Below are positions 23,310 through 34,715 of a stretch of 64,000 nt of DNA, piece by piece. Both the position numbers and the translations under genes were made by a program. Source of the DNA: Branchipolynoe longqiensis (Eukaryota > Annelida > Polychaeta > Phyllodocida > Polynoidae); assembly GCA_030323885.1 (NCBI GenBank), contig CM059187.1, forward strand, positions 136,069,239 through 136,133,238. Reading direction: 5' to 3'. Below the pieces are notes generated by a model. The model was not told where the DNA came from, did not search any database, and worked only from the letters and a program-made list of their open reading frames with translations. Every line of letters begins with the position of its first letter. The first letter of the stretch is position 1.

Positions 23310-23772
23310 AGATAGTGTGAGAGGGGCACTACTGTTAGTGGGAAGGAGCTCAAGATTAAATAGTGTGAGAGGGGCACTACTGTTAGTGTGGAAGGAGCTC
23401 AATAGCTATACTCACAACCCCCTCCCCCCCCCCCAACTGTTAGTCACGGATCACCACACACACACACACAACATGGCAGGTGCAGGCCAAGCAGCCACAA
23501 GGCATGGTGGTTGGGGATAGATCACAGTAGCTATGGTGACACAAGAATGCTTACTGTTCATTGGTGGAACTATAAATGCTTGTTGCTGATTGGAGATCAT
23601 GGTCAGGTGATATGCCATATCAGATCCATGTACCCCTATATATTAATAAACCTGAGGGTACAAGCTCTCACTTTACTTTCACTCTTTATACTCTTCCTTT
23701 CTCTCCTTGCCTGTATTGATTTCCTATTAGCATGCCTACACAACTACAGCTGCCAGACGACGACTTTACAAT
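23310..23772 (+). mobile_element. Putative solo LTR (family L2 here), copy 1
   Basis: Shares ordered blocks with the inverted copy at 54930-55290: TGTGAGAGGGGCAC at the start, a GGCATGGTGG/ATCAC/ATGGTGACACAAGAATGCTT middle, AATAAACC (poly(A) signal-like) and TATACTCTTCCTTTCTC, ending GACTTTACA. ATAG flanks both ends, as for a 4-bp duplication. It starts with a ~40-bp tandem duplication (two GGGGCACTACTGTTAGTG). It sits in the 3' region of the Gypsy element. LTR identity is inferred from TG...CA ends and the AATAAA. Confidence 0.55.
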
Positions 23773-24109
23773 AGTATGCGTTTTACAATGCATGAATTCA
23801 ATTGTTCGAGCTATTCAATGTCATACAATTTAAATGAACTTATTTCTAACACTGCTTTGTGTTCGTCATTATACAATTTTAACAGCATTCTGAAAAGGAG
23901 ATACAAAACAATTTTTTTGTTTCATTAAGTCCTTTAGGGTCTGCAACGTGTACCGTAAAATACATTTCATTCGTGATGACGTCATGTTGTGTTGCTTCCC
24001 TTTATACATATATAGGTATCTTGATTCAATACCACTTATGTCGTATACGTTATATAACCAATTGAGCTCATGCACTAATTTGATACCTAATTTAAGTGTT
24101 TCAAAAATG

Positions 24110-25381
24110 TCATTTCTTACACTGCAACGTCACCTTTTTTTTCTTCTTTTTTATAAATATTTTATTTTGTAATCTACGCGCTTTACAGGCTTTACCTCCC
24201 TGCCTGCTTGTTAAATAATTTGTGTTTGGTGTGCTGATTGCCTTAGGGCTGGATGGCGCAAATGGTGTTGTCATTGTGTGTTTGTTTTTTAATGGTGTCC
24301 ACCTTATGGGTGCCAGAATTACCATTGATCTGTTTCTAATCACTGTTTTGTTGTCGGTGTTTTTAATTTCATATGACCGGCTGTGCTGTGTGTCCATGTT
24401 TATTATGCTCCCTGTCACCCACACTCTTTTGTGATTAATATATCTCACCCGTTCGCCTGTTTTGAGTGTTCAATGTTGTTTCTTGGCATGCCTGTCATGA
24501 TATGCTTTCTGCTTTATTTGACATAGTTCTATTTGATTTTTTCTCAACGGTATCACTTTGGCTCTGAGGAACTGAGGCATTGCTGGAATATGGCATCGCA
24601 GCCGTCTACTCATAATTAGCTGGGCTGGGGACACCCCTACCTCAGGAATGACCGTGTTCCGGTATGTTAACAATGCTAAATGGAAGTCTGAATTGTCTAA
24701 TTTAGATTTCTTTATCATTGACTTAATTGTTTTAACATATCTCTCAGCTTACTCGTTACATCTAGGGTATAATGGTCTAGAATATTTGGGTTTGAACCCA
24801 TATGTCGCTGCAAACAATTTGTATTCTTTGCTGGCAAACTGCAAGCCATTATCAGATATAACCATACTAGGTATACTGTGGCATGCGAAACCCTTTTTAA
24901 TACTGTTTATTACTGCTTTGCTGGTAGTGCTTTTGAGCCATATTACCTCTGGATACTTAGAATAATAATCCACAAGTAACAAGTAATTTTCATGGTCTAC
25001 ATTGAATAAATCAATTCCAACTTTGTAGAATGGAATGTCCGGTATATCATGACATATTAGCGGTTATCTGCTAGGGCGGTCTCGTAACGATTGACAAGTT
25101 TGTCACCTGGATACTTTATCCTGCAATTGACTGTATACGCCTGGCCAGAAAACATAATCTCACACTATTTGCTTAGACTTAACGATGCCTAGGTGTGATG
25201 CATGGATTTTGTTTAATATTCTTGATTGTAGCGACTTAGGAATTATGATTCTGGTGCCTTTCATTACAATTCCATCCTGACCAGTTAACTCATCTCTAAA
25301 CGTATGGTATGGTGGTAGTGCGTGTTGAACATGACTGTGATTTGTTGGCCATCCGGGTCGTATATATTCTGTTAACTTCAC
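24110..25381 (-). pseudogene. Gypsy integrase, several in-frame stops
   Basis: A single minus frame carries the whole region but is cut by stops near 25158, 24985-24980 boundary segments, 24746, about 24716 and 24470. Read in order: the LNKIHASHLGIVKSKQ zinc-binding start (H-H part, about 25200), the catalytic core with LLVDYYSKYPEV and ISDNGLQF (the two Asp residues; about 24980 and 24850), a FHLALLTYRNT segment (about 24680) and the C-terminal VWVTGSIIN / HSRSYEI barrel-like domain (about 24430-24370). This would insert the element DNA into the genome; the stops make it inactive. Confidence 0.85.
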
Positions 25382-25640
25382 CAGGGTGCTGTCTGTTTGT
25401 GTCTCATGGGCTATATCTCTGTCAACTCGTCCTCCACTTAGTTTAGTGCTGCAATGGACATTGTATTGTCATATAAGTTTAATGACCTGATTTGTGTTGC
25501 GTGTGCATATGACAAAGTATCAGCAAGGAACATTTTTGTACCTTTAACATATATTCAATTTAGGTCGTAATTTTGCAACCGAAGCCGCATTCATTGCAAA
25601 CATGCTGTTAGCATGTGTAATGGCTTTGACATTATATTTA

Positions 25641-26150
25641 CTAGAGGTTTATGATCTGTTTCGACTGTGATTTGCTTACCGAAAATATAATCATGAAATT
25701 TGGCACAGCCAAAACAGATCGCCAGCATTTCCCTCTCATTTCCCTCTCAATGACTGCATAGTTGCCCTGACACTTATTTAATGCTTTTGACGCCATGGTA
25801 ATGGGTAACTCATTTTGCAACAATGCGGCCACCAGTCCATTCTGAGACACATCTACCTGCATAGTTAGCGGTTTATCTACTTCATAATACTTTAATACTG
25901 GGGTTGTGACTAGTAAATGCTTTAACTTTGTGAATGCGTTTTCTTGCTCATGATCCCAATGCCAAGGAACATACTTTGACAAGAGTATTCTGAGAGGCTT
26001 TGCGATATCTGACAGGTTCTGGATAAATTTATGAACGTACCCCACCATCCCCAAAAATCGTTGAATGCTAGGTTTATCAGTGGGGGTGGGGATCTTGATT
26101 ATTGCTTGTACCCTTTCCGTGTTTGGCATAAGGCCCTCTGCTGTCAACAA
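25641..26150 (-). pseudogene. Gypsy RT thumb and RNase H
   Basis: 169 residues: KIPTPTDKPSIQRFLGMVGY (RT thumb, about 26095-26035), then PLRILLSK and a ENAFTKLKHLLV connection, then the RNase H start MQVDVSQNGLVAAL with its first Asp, and YAVIEREM. The frame differs from the RT segment upstream, so at least one indel lies between 26150 and 26243. The later RNase H part is disrupted after about 25641. Confidence 0.85.
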
Positions 26151-26242
26151 ATTCCCGAATTACTTTACTTGAGATCTGCATAGTACTACCTTGTTTGGGT
26201 TTAATTTTAATCCTGCCTGATCAATCCTTTTCAGCACCACTT

Positions 26243-26986
26243 CTAGGCTCTCATTATGCTCTGACAATGTTGCTGCATATACCAAATGTCATCAGCGACA
26301 ACATCCACCCCTGGGAGACCCTCCAACATCTTTTCCATCTGTTGTATGAAGATATCCCCAGCTGTCTTAATACCAAAAGGCAGCCGGGTAAATCTATATC
26401 TCCCCCAGGGTGTGTTGACCATGCATAGCAACGAGCTCTGTTCATCCAGTACAATTTGCCAATACCCACTTTGTGCATCTAACACTGAAAAGAACCTGGC
26501 ACCTGAGATGTTAGCAACAACCTGTTCTTCAGTTTTGATTGGGTATGAACCACGTAAGATAGCTTTATTCAATTTGGTCGGATCGAGGCAAACTCTTAAT
26601 ATATTTGGTTTTCTCACTATGGTAATAGAATTTACCCATGGTGTTGGCTCACTCTGTTCTACTATTACACCCATATCTAACATCCTATCTAACTCATTTT
26701 GGATGCCATTAATGGCGTGTGGAATGCGCCTCAGTGGCTCAATGACCGCCGGTACACTCTTGTCTACGTGGATAGTTGTGTTCACCTTAATACAACCTAG
26801 ACCAAGGAACAATGACTTGTATCTATTTACCATTTCATTTGCTTGCTCAGTGGTCTGCGCGGACGACTTCTCCTCAACGTTCATTGCTTGCACTAGACTG
26901 ACGAGGTTCAGGCTGGCACAGCCGTCCTTCCCCAGGATTGCACAGCCATTGTCGATGACTTGAAATCTTATCAGTTGTCCTTGCAC
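26243..26986 (-). pseudogene. Gypsy reverse transcriptase
   Basis: 247 residues with the Ty3/Gypsy RT signature: LRVCLDPTKLNKAI (about residues 128-141), FFSVLDAQSGYWQ with the first catalytic Asp, RLPFGIKTAGDIFIQ, and VVADDIW (the catalytic DD pair with V-A in place of Y-x). It shares its frame with the gag-protease segment upstream but is separated from it by a TGA near 27015. Expected to copy element RNA into DNA; inactive here because flanking frames are broken. Confidence 0.9.
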
Positions 26987-27016
26987 ATCGATGGTGACCT
27001 CGTCCCATGGTAGTAT

Positions 27017-27400
27017 TCATTCGCCCGAATACGTTATAAGACGACACGTCGGCTTGTTCAGCTTCATGTTGGGCATCCTCATAAATTCCAACTCCAGAAT
27101 GATGTTGGCCTCCGAGCCGGTATCTAGTTTGAACGGTACTTGTTTGTCGCACACATTTAGGGTCTCAAACCACAAACCCGGCTGCTCGTCCATATCCAAA
27201 ATGGTGCCTATGAATAAATCATCATATTCATCCTCCTCTTCATCATCCTTCGCCTGCTCGGTATCGCTGTCGTCCCCATCCAGGCCAGTTGCATTTATCG
27301 GTGCCGAAGGTTTTCGGCCACCTCCACACACTTTGGTGGAATGACCAATCCACTCACACGTAGTGCACTGCTTCCCCACTGCAGGACAATTAGCACGCAT
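27017..27400 (-). pseudogene. Gypsy gag zinc knuckle and aspartic protease start
   Basis: A CTTCEWIGHSTKVC zinc knuckle (CCHC) near the start is followed by an acidic linker (DDSDTEQAKDDEEEDEYDD) and the protease active-site word KLDTGSEANI (about residues 92-101). The protease flap and C-terminal part merge into the next segment after a TGA at about 27014-27016. A second CCHC-like motif may lie just upstream in another frame. Confidence 0.85.
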
Positions 27401-27444
27401 GTGAGAGTACCCGCACTGGCTGCAATTAGCATGTTGAGGGGCCT

Positions 27445-28123
27445 CTATCGCCTGGCTGCCTCACCAGTTCCCTCTACCACTTGTCCCACTACTTGCAGGT
27501 GTCGGGGGGCGAGTAGGTGTCGGGGGCATGCCCTATGCATGTCACGCCGGTTGACTGCATGCATCTCTGTGTCATACCTGTCATCACCACCCCCTGCTAG
27601 TTGTTCGTCGCTATGTTCACTAAGACTGCATATCTCCAAACACTTCTCTAACATTAGATTTGACCTCCTTCGCAGTCTATTACGCAAACGACGGTCTCTT
27701 ACACCAACCACACACTAAGCGGTCACAGAGCATAGACTCTTCATTGCTGCCGTATTCACACAACTCAACTCTGTACCTTAACTCACGAATATCCTCCGAG
27801 CCTTGGTTATAACTGTTAAATTTATACCTCATGATTGTTCTGTTTGACTTACTTTCGCAGTAGTTCTTGAATGCCTCCGTTAATATTCCTATATTTGTGC
27901 GCTCTCCTTTGGCGATATTCATTGTGTGGAATAGCTTCTGCGCCTACAACCCGGCAATGTGAAGAAAAGCACAACATTGTACCTTCTCGGCCTTCGACGC
28001 TAAGCCGGTTGCATCTGCCATTAGTTTGTACGAATCATGCCATATCCGCCAGTTCAGTGCAAAATTCCCATCCAATTTTAGCGGTGCCGGTGGTTTCAGA
28101 CCTTGTAAGGCCATGGTGTTCAT
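27445..28123 (-). pseudogene. Gypsy gag, N-terminal and middle part
   Basis: Begins at the ATG with its first base at 28123, about 20 bases after the 5' LTR: MNTMALQGLKPPAPLKLDG, then NWRIWHDSYKLMADATGL, a normal gag start of this Gypsy group. A TAG at 27944-27946 interrupts the frame; it resumes with EAFKNYC and SYNQGSEDIRELRYR. A frame change near 27700 leads to NRLRRRSNLMLEKCLEIC. Structural protein forming the particle; broken. Confidence 0.8.
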
Positions 28124-28142
28124 CTTCGAACATCTGACACCA

Positions 28143-28276
28143 TGTAGGAATAGACGAGGCAACTACTTTGATGTATGTATAGCAAGTGCCAGTTTATTGG
28201 TATCTGATTTACCACATCACATGCATGTGTGTCGACCGCCGCTGGTACCAGCCTGCGCTGGTATACATATACTACA
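28143..28276 (-). repeat. 5' LTR of the Gypsy element (134 bp)
   Basis: Starts TGTAGTATATG and ends CTATTCCTACA on the minus strand, with the primer-binding-like TGGTGTCAGATG immediately after. Divergence from the 3' LTR suggests an old insertion. Confidence 0.8.
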
Positions 28277-28430
28277 TATATCCTATATATATATCATATA
28301 TATATCATATATATATATATATATCATATATATATCATATATATATATCATTATATGTACATCATATATATGTACATCATATATATATCATATATATATA
28401 TTATATATATATATTAAATATAATATCTAT
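28277..28430. repeat. ATATATC microsatellite
   Basis: TA repeats with periodic C (ATATATATCAT). Forms the right flank of the Gypsy element. Confidence 0.9.
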
Positions 28431-28775
28431 GACACATGAGAAGTTACTCTTCAAATATAAAAACCGATGGCTCGATAATCATGATTATCACCGAACTGGT
28501 GGCGCCACCTCGCCGTGAATATGGCCTATCCTGCCGACACGGCGTAAAGCAACCACCAATCAATCAATCAATCGGTGGCGCCACCAGAAAGTGCCTGTCT
28601 ACCTGGCTACTAATCGCCACTGATCCTCACCAACTTCGAATTTTTAATATAATTTTTAATGGGGAACTATAGGGTGGCCATAGATTGGGGGATGTGGGCG
28701 GTGGGATAGGATGTGGGGGTGTGGGGTGGATGTGTGTGTCGCTTCTGTGTGTGTGGAAGGCGAGAGTGGGGCGTG

Positions 28776-29640
28776 GAGGTTGGTTGGTTCTTTGTTGGAG
28801 TTTTATGTCCTGGCAACATCTAAGGTCATATCAGGACGGGTACCGACTTGTGACAAAGCGCACTGATGGGGTGACTTTATAGTGCTGCCGCACTGGGAAA
28901 TCAGGCCGCCAGCACCATGCCATGATATTCCCCTCAGTCACATTGGTCGTAATGCGAGCATTGCGCTTGATGCGTGGAGAGGAAGAGACCCTCCCCCCGC
29001 CTCCCCGGTCGTCGCGCAGCATTCGCACCTCGCGCGACGTCCGCCTCTCAGCCTTCCTCCTCCCCCCCTCCCCCGGGCCCGCTGCTTTCGCACCTCACCT
29101 GTCACCGCCCTCCTGCCTCCCTTATAAGGCCGCCCGTCGGCCTCCCTCACTCATTCGCCTTCCTGCCCTCCTCCGCGCTCTGCCTTTTTCCTCCACCCAC
29201 CCACCCAACTTTCTCTACTTACCCTCTTTTCTCTTACAGCTGGTGGAGGGCTCCTCGGCGCCCCCCCCCCTCACATGAACTCATTCACCTCTCTGACATT
29301 TGCTCCTTATGAGCCCTTGATATACTTATTCCTTGTTCACTGCTCCTCATGAGCCTTACTTGCTTGTTTCCTTACTGTGCTCCTCTGTTCATCCTCACTG
29401 TTGCCCTACCCTCTGTTGCCAGAGGCGTCCCAATAAACGCCTCCTTTTTCCCACCCCCGCCTTGCCTTCTTCCTTTTCGCGCATCAGCCAACCAGTCCTT
29501 GCCCTATCCTATTAATGCCGAGCGCCAGGCTAAGAAGCGACAAGTATCAATTTAATTAGTCATTGGTTTGATTCGACCGGGAACTGAACTCTCGACCTTC
29601 CGCACGCGAGGCCCGCGCCTTACCGATTCGGCCACCGCGT
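28776..29640 (-). mobile_element. SINE-T copy S4, split by a ~535-bp insertion
   Basis: The tail and body half lie at 28776-28951 (ending CCTCAGTCACATT) and the rest with the tRNA-like head at 29486-29640 (CCAACCAGTCCTTGCCC onward, head reading GCCGAATCGG on the minus strand). About 12 bp of consensus (ATCCTGACACTGAG region) are missing at the junction. The insert is C-rich (CCTCCTCCCCCC, CTCATGAGCC words) and has no ORF domain. No clear duplication flanks it. Confidence 0.7.
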
Positions 29641-29874
29641 GGAGGTGTTGGGTGTGGGAACTATTATCACAAGTCACACAAACAGACACGTATTGCGCAT
29701 GTCAGGTGGAAGCCATGTCCAATGGCGGACGGCGGCGCATTGTGGGGGCTGAGGGGGGAGGGGGGGGGGGGGGGAGCATGGACAGATAGTTATGGCTGTT
29801 ACGCTCACACGCCCAGGGCGAATAGTATTAGGGGGGAATGATAGGGGCGGACAGAAAGCGGGAAGAAAGTGGGA

Positions 29875-30005
29875 GGGGCGGGGTGGGGTGGGCCGGGGCC
29901 GGCTGGGCCGGGGCCGGCTGGGCCGGGACCGGCTGGGCCGGTGCCGGCTGGGCCGGGGCCGGGTGGGCCGGGGCCGGGTGGGCCGGGACGGGGCGGCCCA
30001 GGGTG
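29875..30005. repeat. 15-bp GC-rich minisatellite (GGCCGGGGCCGGCTG)
   Basis: About eight 15-bp units. Because 15 is a multiple of three, open frames encode perfect pentapeptide repeats (AGAGW), which are artefacts. Confidence 0.9.
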
Positions 30006-30164
30006 GGGTATGGTCGGGGAAGGGTCGGGGTGACTGACGGCCGTCATGCAGGAGGAGGGATGATGTGACCGACCAAGTGCGTGGCAGTGGATGTGGGAGG
30101 GGCACCTAGTCCATCAGACCCGGCATTGCACCCGGTACCTCCCCCCCCCCCCCGGCATCTTCCC

Positions 30165-30545
30165 ACCGCCTCCTCCCACCCCCCGCCCCCGGCTCCCACT
30201 CCCGGCTTCCCTAGCCTCCTCCCTCCGCCTTCTACCCTGCCCGTCCCATTCCCCTCACACTCCCGACTTCCATAACCTCCTCCGCCCGCCTTCTCTCCCC
30301 CCCCCCCCCGCCCGTCCCCCTCACACTCCCGGCCTCCCCAGCCTCCTCCCTCTGCCTTCTCCCGTGCCCGTCCCCCACACACGCATGTTTTCCCCCAGAC
30401 TCCTCCCCCACGCCTTCTCCACCCCCCCCCCATTCCCCTCACACTCCCGACTTCCATAGCCTCCTTCCGCCTTCTCCCCCCCCCCCCCCCGCCCCCCCTC
30501 ACACTCCCGGCATCCCCAGCCTCCTGCAGCCGGCCTTCTCCCCGC
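30165..30545. repeat. C-rich ~65-70 bp tandem repeat
   Basis: Five or six diverged units with CCCCTCACACTCCCG, CCAGCCTCCTCC and GCCTTCTCC in order. No gene. Confidence 0.75.
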
Positions 30546-30796
30546 GGCACCAATCATTCGCTATAACATGGCTGCCACATATTGCAATTGATCCCAGCAA
30601 ATAATAACCCCCTATACTGCTCATACCCAACCGCAGAACAACCCATCACAAGTCCAGCTACCACGAATCCTACTTCCGGTGACAAAATAAGCATTGCTCG
30701 GTGCTCCACCTACTTTCCTAAGCTCGACTAATAGGACTCTAGCTTTCGACATCCCCCCCCCCCATACACACACACACATCCGCTCAACCTCACTTA

Positions 30797-31357
30797 TGGT
30801 GCTGTCACATTACGACGCTTCTCGCCAATGCATGTCGACGTATGTGATTTTTTGGCGGAACGTCGGGATACGTCAGGAAGCATTACGTGCTTGTTGGTAT
30901 TCGTTGATGAACGGCGATGGTTGGCGGCGTGAGTCAGGGGATCGGCAAAGTTTTGTGGTTGCACAAAACTTTTGACGTGCGACAACGCGCAGGTGCCAAC
31001 ATTATGGTGACATTAGGTGCGCGTCGAGATACATAAAACGCGCTGGAATAGCGTTATGTGAATGCTAGGCACACGCTGCTTGCATGTGAGGCTCGTTGCG
31101 CCAAACTGTTGCTTTGTTTGTTTGTTGTTGCTTTATGTCCTTGCAACATCTAAGGTCATAACAGGATGGTGAGCCAAACGTATTTTTAGTTTTTTTTCTC
31201 ACGCGTTGATATACATTACCACAACGTCGGCCGCACGCTACCAACACGTTGTGCTGACGTGAAACTTTTTCCCATTGCGCCAAAACATTTGACGTTTCTC
31301 GACTTTTTTGCGCGTTGGCGGCATGCCGGTGAGAAGCGTCGTAATATGACAGCACCA
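30797..31357. mobile_element. Foldback element E2 (CYGTCACA family), TSD TTA
   Basis: Ends TGGTGCTGTCACATTACGACG and the inverse GTAATATGACAGCACCA pair over about 30 bp with two mismatches. TTA flanks both sides (30794-30796 and 31358-31360). An internal palindrome-like AGTTTTGTGGTTGCACAAAACT core is at 30949-30970. Arms carry diverged words around ACGTCGGG and GCGCCAAA. A 64-bp SINE tail fragment (31107-31170) is inserted in the right arm. Confidence 0.8.
31107..31170 (-). mobile_element. SINE-T tail-only insertion
   Basis: Only the last ~45 bp of SINE-T plus a (CAAA)-type tail (minus strand). Flanked by GCGCCAAAC and GAGCCAAAC, a possible 9-bp duplication with one mismatch, though GCGCCAAA also recurs in the host arm. 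Confidence 0.6.
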
Positions 31358-31360
31358 TTA

Positions 31361-32720
31361 CACCAATTTATAAATAAATGTTCTTGAGAAATAAATAAAA
31401 TAGGAAGGACGGTATTTATAGTGTGGTGATTAATACCTTATTATGAAAATAAAACTCAGAATATTACCAATGGCAAGCGATTGTCATTTAAAACAGCAGA
31501 GCTCCTATTCTCACTCACTGGCATTTCTTATTTCTTTATAATTAAATTAGGCTTATGATGAGCTTGTGACTAGGGTTTGAGTGCAGTTTGTTTTCCTCTC
31601 CCCACATTTCTTTTCCTTTTCTCATTTCTATTTCACTGTTGATTGTCACTTTAATTTTAGAAGACGATTTGAGAAAATGGGTGTTTTTGTCAATATGGGC
31701 ATTTAATTAACAATGTTATTGGGTGCAAGTGGCTCCACCATTCCTGATAACAACGGGGAGAATACAAGGATAATGAATGCATCATGTTCTTTATTTATAT
31801 TCACATAATGGATTATGCAGCACATATATACACCTATTTCCATATACATATTTATATTATTCATGTGAATATATAAATATATAAATGTAGAATAATGCAG
31901 GTTACTTTAATTTGAACATATATGAAAAAAACAGTAATATGTAAGAATGTGTATTAATATATGTCAATATAATTATATTTATAGATATATTCAAATTACT
32001 TGACCGAAATCATGACATTGACAATATGCATACATATATCTATATAAAGGTCACTGCGACAGAGAGGTGAACATACACAAGTTGGGATTCAGTGAGAAGT
32101 GAATCAAATATGGCGCGATACAGGTGGCGCCCCATTCGCGCGCGCTGACAGCGGTTGGCACGCGACTCCTAATACAAGAATAATATGCACACGCAATAAT
32201 AAATATAATAAAACCTATATATGAGCTCCGTTATTTATATTATTATAATTAATTATAATGCACATATTAACAAATGATATGCAGGTACAGTATATATTGT
32301 AATAATATATTTTAATACATATTGATATATATCATAATATTTATATTAATATAGTCCGGTGTAGTGATTTATTAATATATTTATATATATCACTATAATA
32401 CATATTATATATATATGAATAATTTACCAATACATATAAATATATGTCAATAGATATCAATGTCGAATGTCATCATTTTTGCCAATTCATTTCATAGTAG
32501 GGAAGCTACATGACTAGCTACAAATGCACCAGGTATGATTTACCTGTAACTCTATGTATCATGATATCCCATTATCGCCCATAATAATCGGGGGGAGGGT
32601 TATGTAACCAGGTAAACTGTTGACACCCTAATCTGTGCAAAGGCTCGACTGACACTGCTGCCAACTACATCTCCTGAAATCTGTCTTCCTCTTTTCAGCT
32701 TAATGTACGAATTATATATA
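31361..32720. other. AT-rich non-coding stretch, nothing recognised
   Basis: About 1.3 kb of AT-rich DNA with TATAT-rich clusters (31840-31990, 32210-32460). One AGGTGGCGCC word at 32122. No gene or mobile element identified. Confidence 0.5.
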
Positions 32721-32912
32721 CAGTAAAACCTCTCTAAATCGACCGACCATGGGACCGACTTTAAATGGTCCATTTAGGGAGGTGGTCGGTGTACGGAGTT
32801 TTTCATTTTGTTACAATGGTATTGTATGGGCAATAGGTTGGGACTGAAATAAAGCGATAGATATCGGGGAGAGGTCGGTCTGTGGAGGTGGTCGGTTAGA
32901 GAGGTTTTACTG
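32721..32912. mobile_element. pogo/Tigger-like MITE copy 2
   Basis: 192 bp with CAGTAAAACCTCTCTAAATC at the left and TTAGAGAGGTTTTACTG at the right. TA precedes it; the right flank is CATT rather than TA. Contains GGTCCATTTAGGGAGGTGG like the other two copies. Confidence 0.85.
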
Positions 32913-32928
32913 CATTAATATTCATACA

Positions 32929-32934
<6 letters not shown>

Positions 32935-32990
<56 letters not shown>
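32935..32990. repeat. (TA)n microsatellite
   Basis: About 25 TA units followed by TGTG. Confidence 0.97.
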
Positions 32991-32991
<1 letters not shown>

Positions 32992-33224
32992 ATGTATCAT
33001 TGTCTGCAAATAAGCTCAGACAGAGCATCTCTGTGCGCTGCTACATGGAAGCTTCATATGAGGAGTGGCTAAGTGAAGGTCCTCTAACCGAGCTAACAAG
33101 TAACAGGAGGGAGTCAATAAGAGATGAGTTGCCTACTGAGATGCGCACAGCTGCTTACTGGACCCGGCACCGAGCCGTCATCGCGCATGCGCTACATCAC
33201 TCCCCGCCAACATTCAATTACTGC

Positions 33225-33278
33225 TCGGCCCGGCTCGGCCCGGCTCGGCCCGGCTCGGCTCGGCTCGGCTCGGCGGCT
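33225..33278. repeat. (CGGCTCGGCC)n short tandem repeat
   Basis: About five GC-rich 5/10-bp units. The 186- and 169-residue ORFs around it have no recognisable domain. Confidence 0.85.
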
Positions 33279-33563
33279 TGGGGCGCCTCGGTCCATCTTA
33301 CCGCCAGTCCGTCCGCCGCGCTACCTGCCGGGTGCTCTAGAAACTACTTCTTTTTTCTTTGTCCTTCTTATTTTCTTCTTCCCTTCTCCCTTTTTGCACT
33401 GTTCATTTGTCTTTTCTTATTCTTCCTCCCCTTTCTTTTTTTTGAGTGTAAACCTATGTCAGAGGAGGAAGCGGCTGGTCATGTGGTATGTGAGCGCGCG
33501 TGTGTGCGCGTGTCGGAGAGGGGAGAGGAGTGGTGGTGGTAGTGGTGGTGGTGATGGAAGTGG

Positions 33564-33893
33564 TGGTTCGGTTGTTGGTTATTGGAGTTTTACATCCTGG
33601 CAACATCTACAGTCATATCTGGATGGGTACTGACTTGTGACAATTATGGTGACTTTATAGTGCTGCCCCACTGAGAGACCAGGCCACCAGCACCATGACC
33701 TGATATCCCACTCAGTCGCACTATCCTGACACTGAGCCAACCAGTCCTTGGCCTATCCTAATAATGCCGAGTGCCTGGCTAGGAAGCGACAAGTACCAAT
33801 TTGATGAGTCATTGGTTTGACTCGACCGGGAACCGAACTCCCGATCTCTCACATGGAGGCCTGCGCTATACCGATTCGGCTACTTCGGGTGGT
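33564..33893 (-). mobile_element. SINE-T copy S5, full length
   Basis: Minus strand. Head reads AGCCGAATCGGTATAGCGC (A box) and GAGTTCGGTTCCC (B box), then GAGTCAAACC, body and tail. Head variant as in S4 and S11. Confidence 0.85.
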
Positions 33894-34295
33894 GGGGGGT
33901 TGGGGTTGGGGGGGTGAGGGATTAGGGGGTGAAGGAGTTGACGGCAGGAATCAATTACACACCGATGAATATTCATAGTGTGTCCGCCCACCTCCTGATG
34001 CAGCTCCCATTGGTCGTTATGACGGGCTCCTCACCTTCCCGCACACCCCCCACACTCCCCTCCCCCCCCCCCCCACACACACACGTGCATACACACACAC
34101 ATACATACACACGCACACTGACCCATACACTCTAATAACGGCGGCCCAGTCCCGGACCCTCACGCTACTCGAGCCCGTCGTTGTGAATGGTTCTCCACGT
34201 AGTAGGCCCGATGTATGGAGCGCCACCTGTGAGATATCCTAATTTATTAGACACATTTTATTCCCATAATATTTATATTTTAGTAATTTAGTCAA

Positions 34296-34664
34296 ACCCC
34301 CTGTCACACCTCACTGGATTGGGGGAAACGGACAGAAACCGAACAAAGTCCGGTTTGTGTCCGTACAAGTTTTGAACATGCACAAAACTAGGAATGGATG
34401 CTGCCGGATTGACGTCTACGGTTCTTGTCCAGTTTGAGTTTGTTTCGTCCATTGGTTATCCATTCATGTCCGTTTCATGTCCATTTCATATCCATTTCAT
34501 GTCTGTTTCATGTCCATTTCATGTCCGTTTCATGTCCGTTCGTCCAGCAGACATTGTCCCGATAACGCAACATTTTGACACATTTTAATACATTTTGATA
34601 CTTATCACCACTGGACTAGACAATTCTGTCCGTTGCTCAATCCGGCGAGGTGTGACATCCGCTT
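34296..34664. mobile_element. Foldback element E3 (CYGTCACA family)
   Basis: Left CTGTCACACCTCACTGGATTG and right inverse (AATCCGGCGAGGTGTGACAT) match. Inside are ATTTCATGTCCG/TTCATATCCA words and, close to the left end, an AAGTTTTG-AACATGCA-CAAAACT core (34367-34389). Outer edges are diverged, so the target duplication is unclear. Confidence 0.7.
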
Positions 34665-34715
34665 TAGACTAAAAAGAGCCCTCCAACTAGCAGAAACTAT
34701 TCCGATTTTAATATA

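Larger units (their letters stand above)
22807..28276 (-). mobile_element. Gypsy-type LTR retrotransposon, decayed
   Basis: Minus-strand element with matching short LTRs at 28143-28276 (5') and 22807-22946 (3'), each TGTAG...CTACA. The flanks read TATAT on both sides, as for a 5-bp duplication, though the DNA there is TA-rich. A primer-binding-like TGGTGTCAGATG abuts the 5' LTR (28131-28142). Order gag, protease, RT, RNase H, integrase fits Gypsy (Ty3) elements. All coding parts carry stops or frame changes. About 1.1 kb between the integrase end and the 3' LTR is non-coding and contains a separate LTR-like insertion. Confidence 0.85.

Noticed and set aside
32982..33633. Overlapping 186- and 169-residue ORFs
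   Set aside because: Start in a TG microsatellite, pass through a CGGCTCGGCC repeat and end in a SINE; a run of Phe/Leu resembles a membrane segment but comes from a T-rich stretch.
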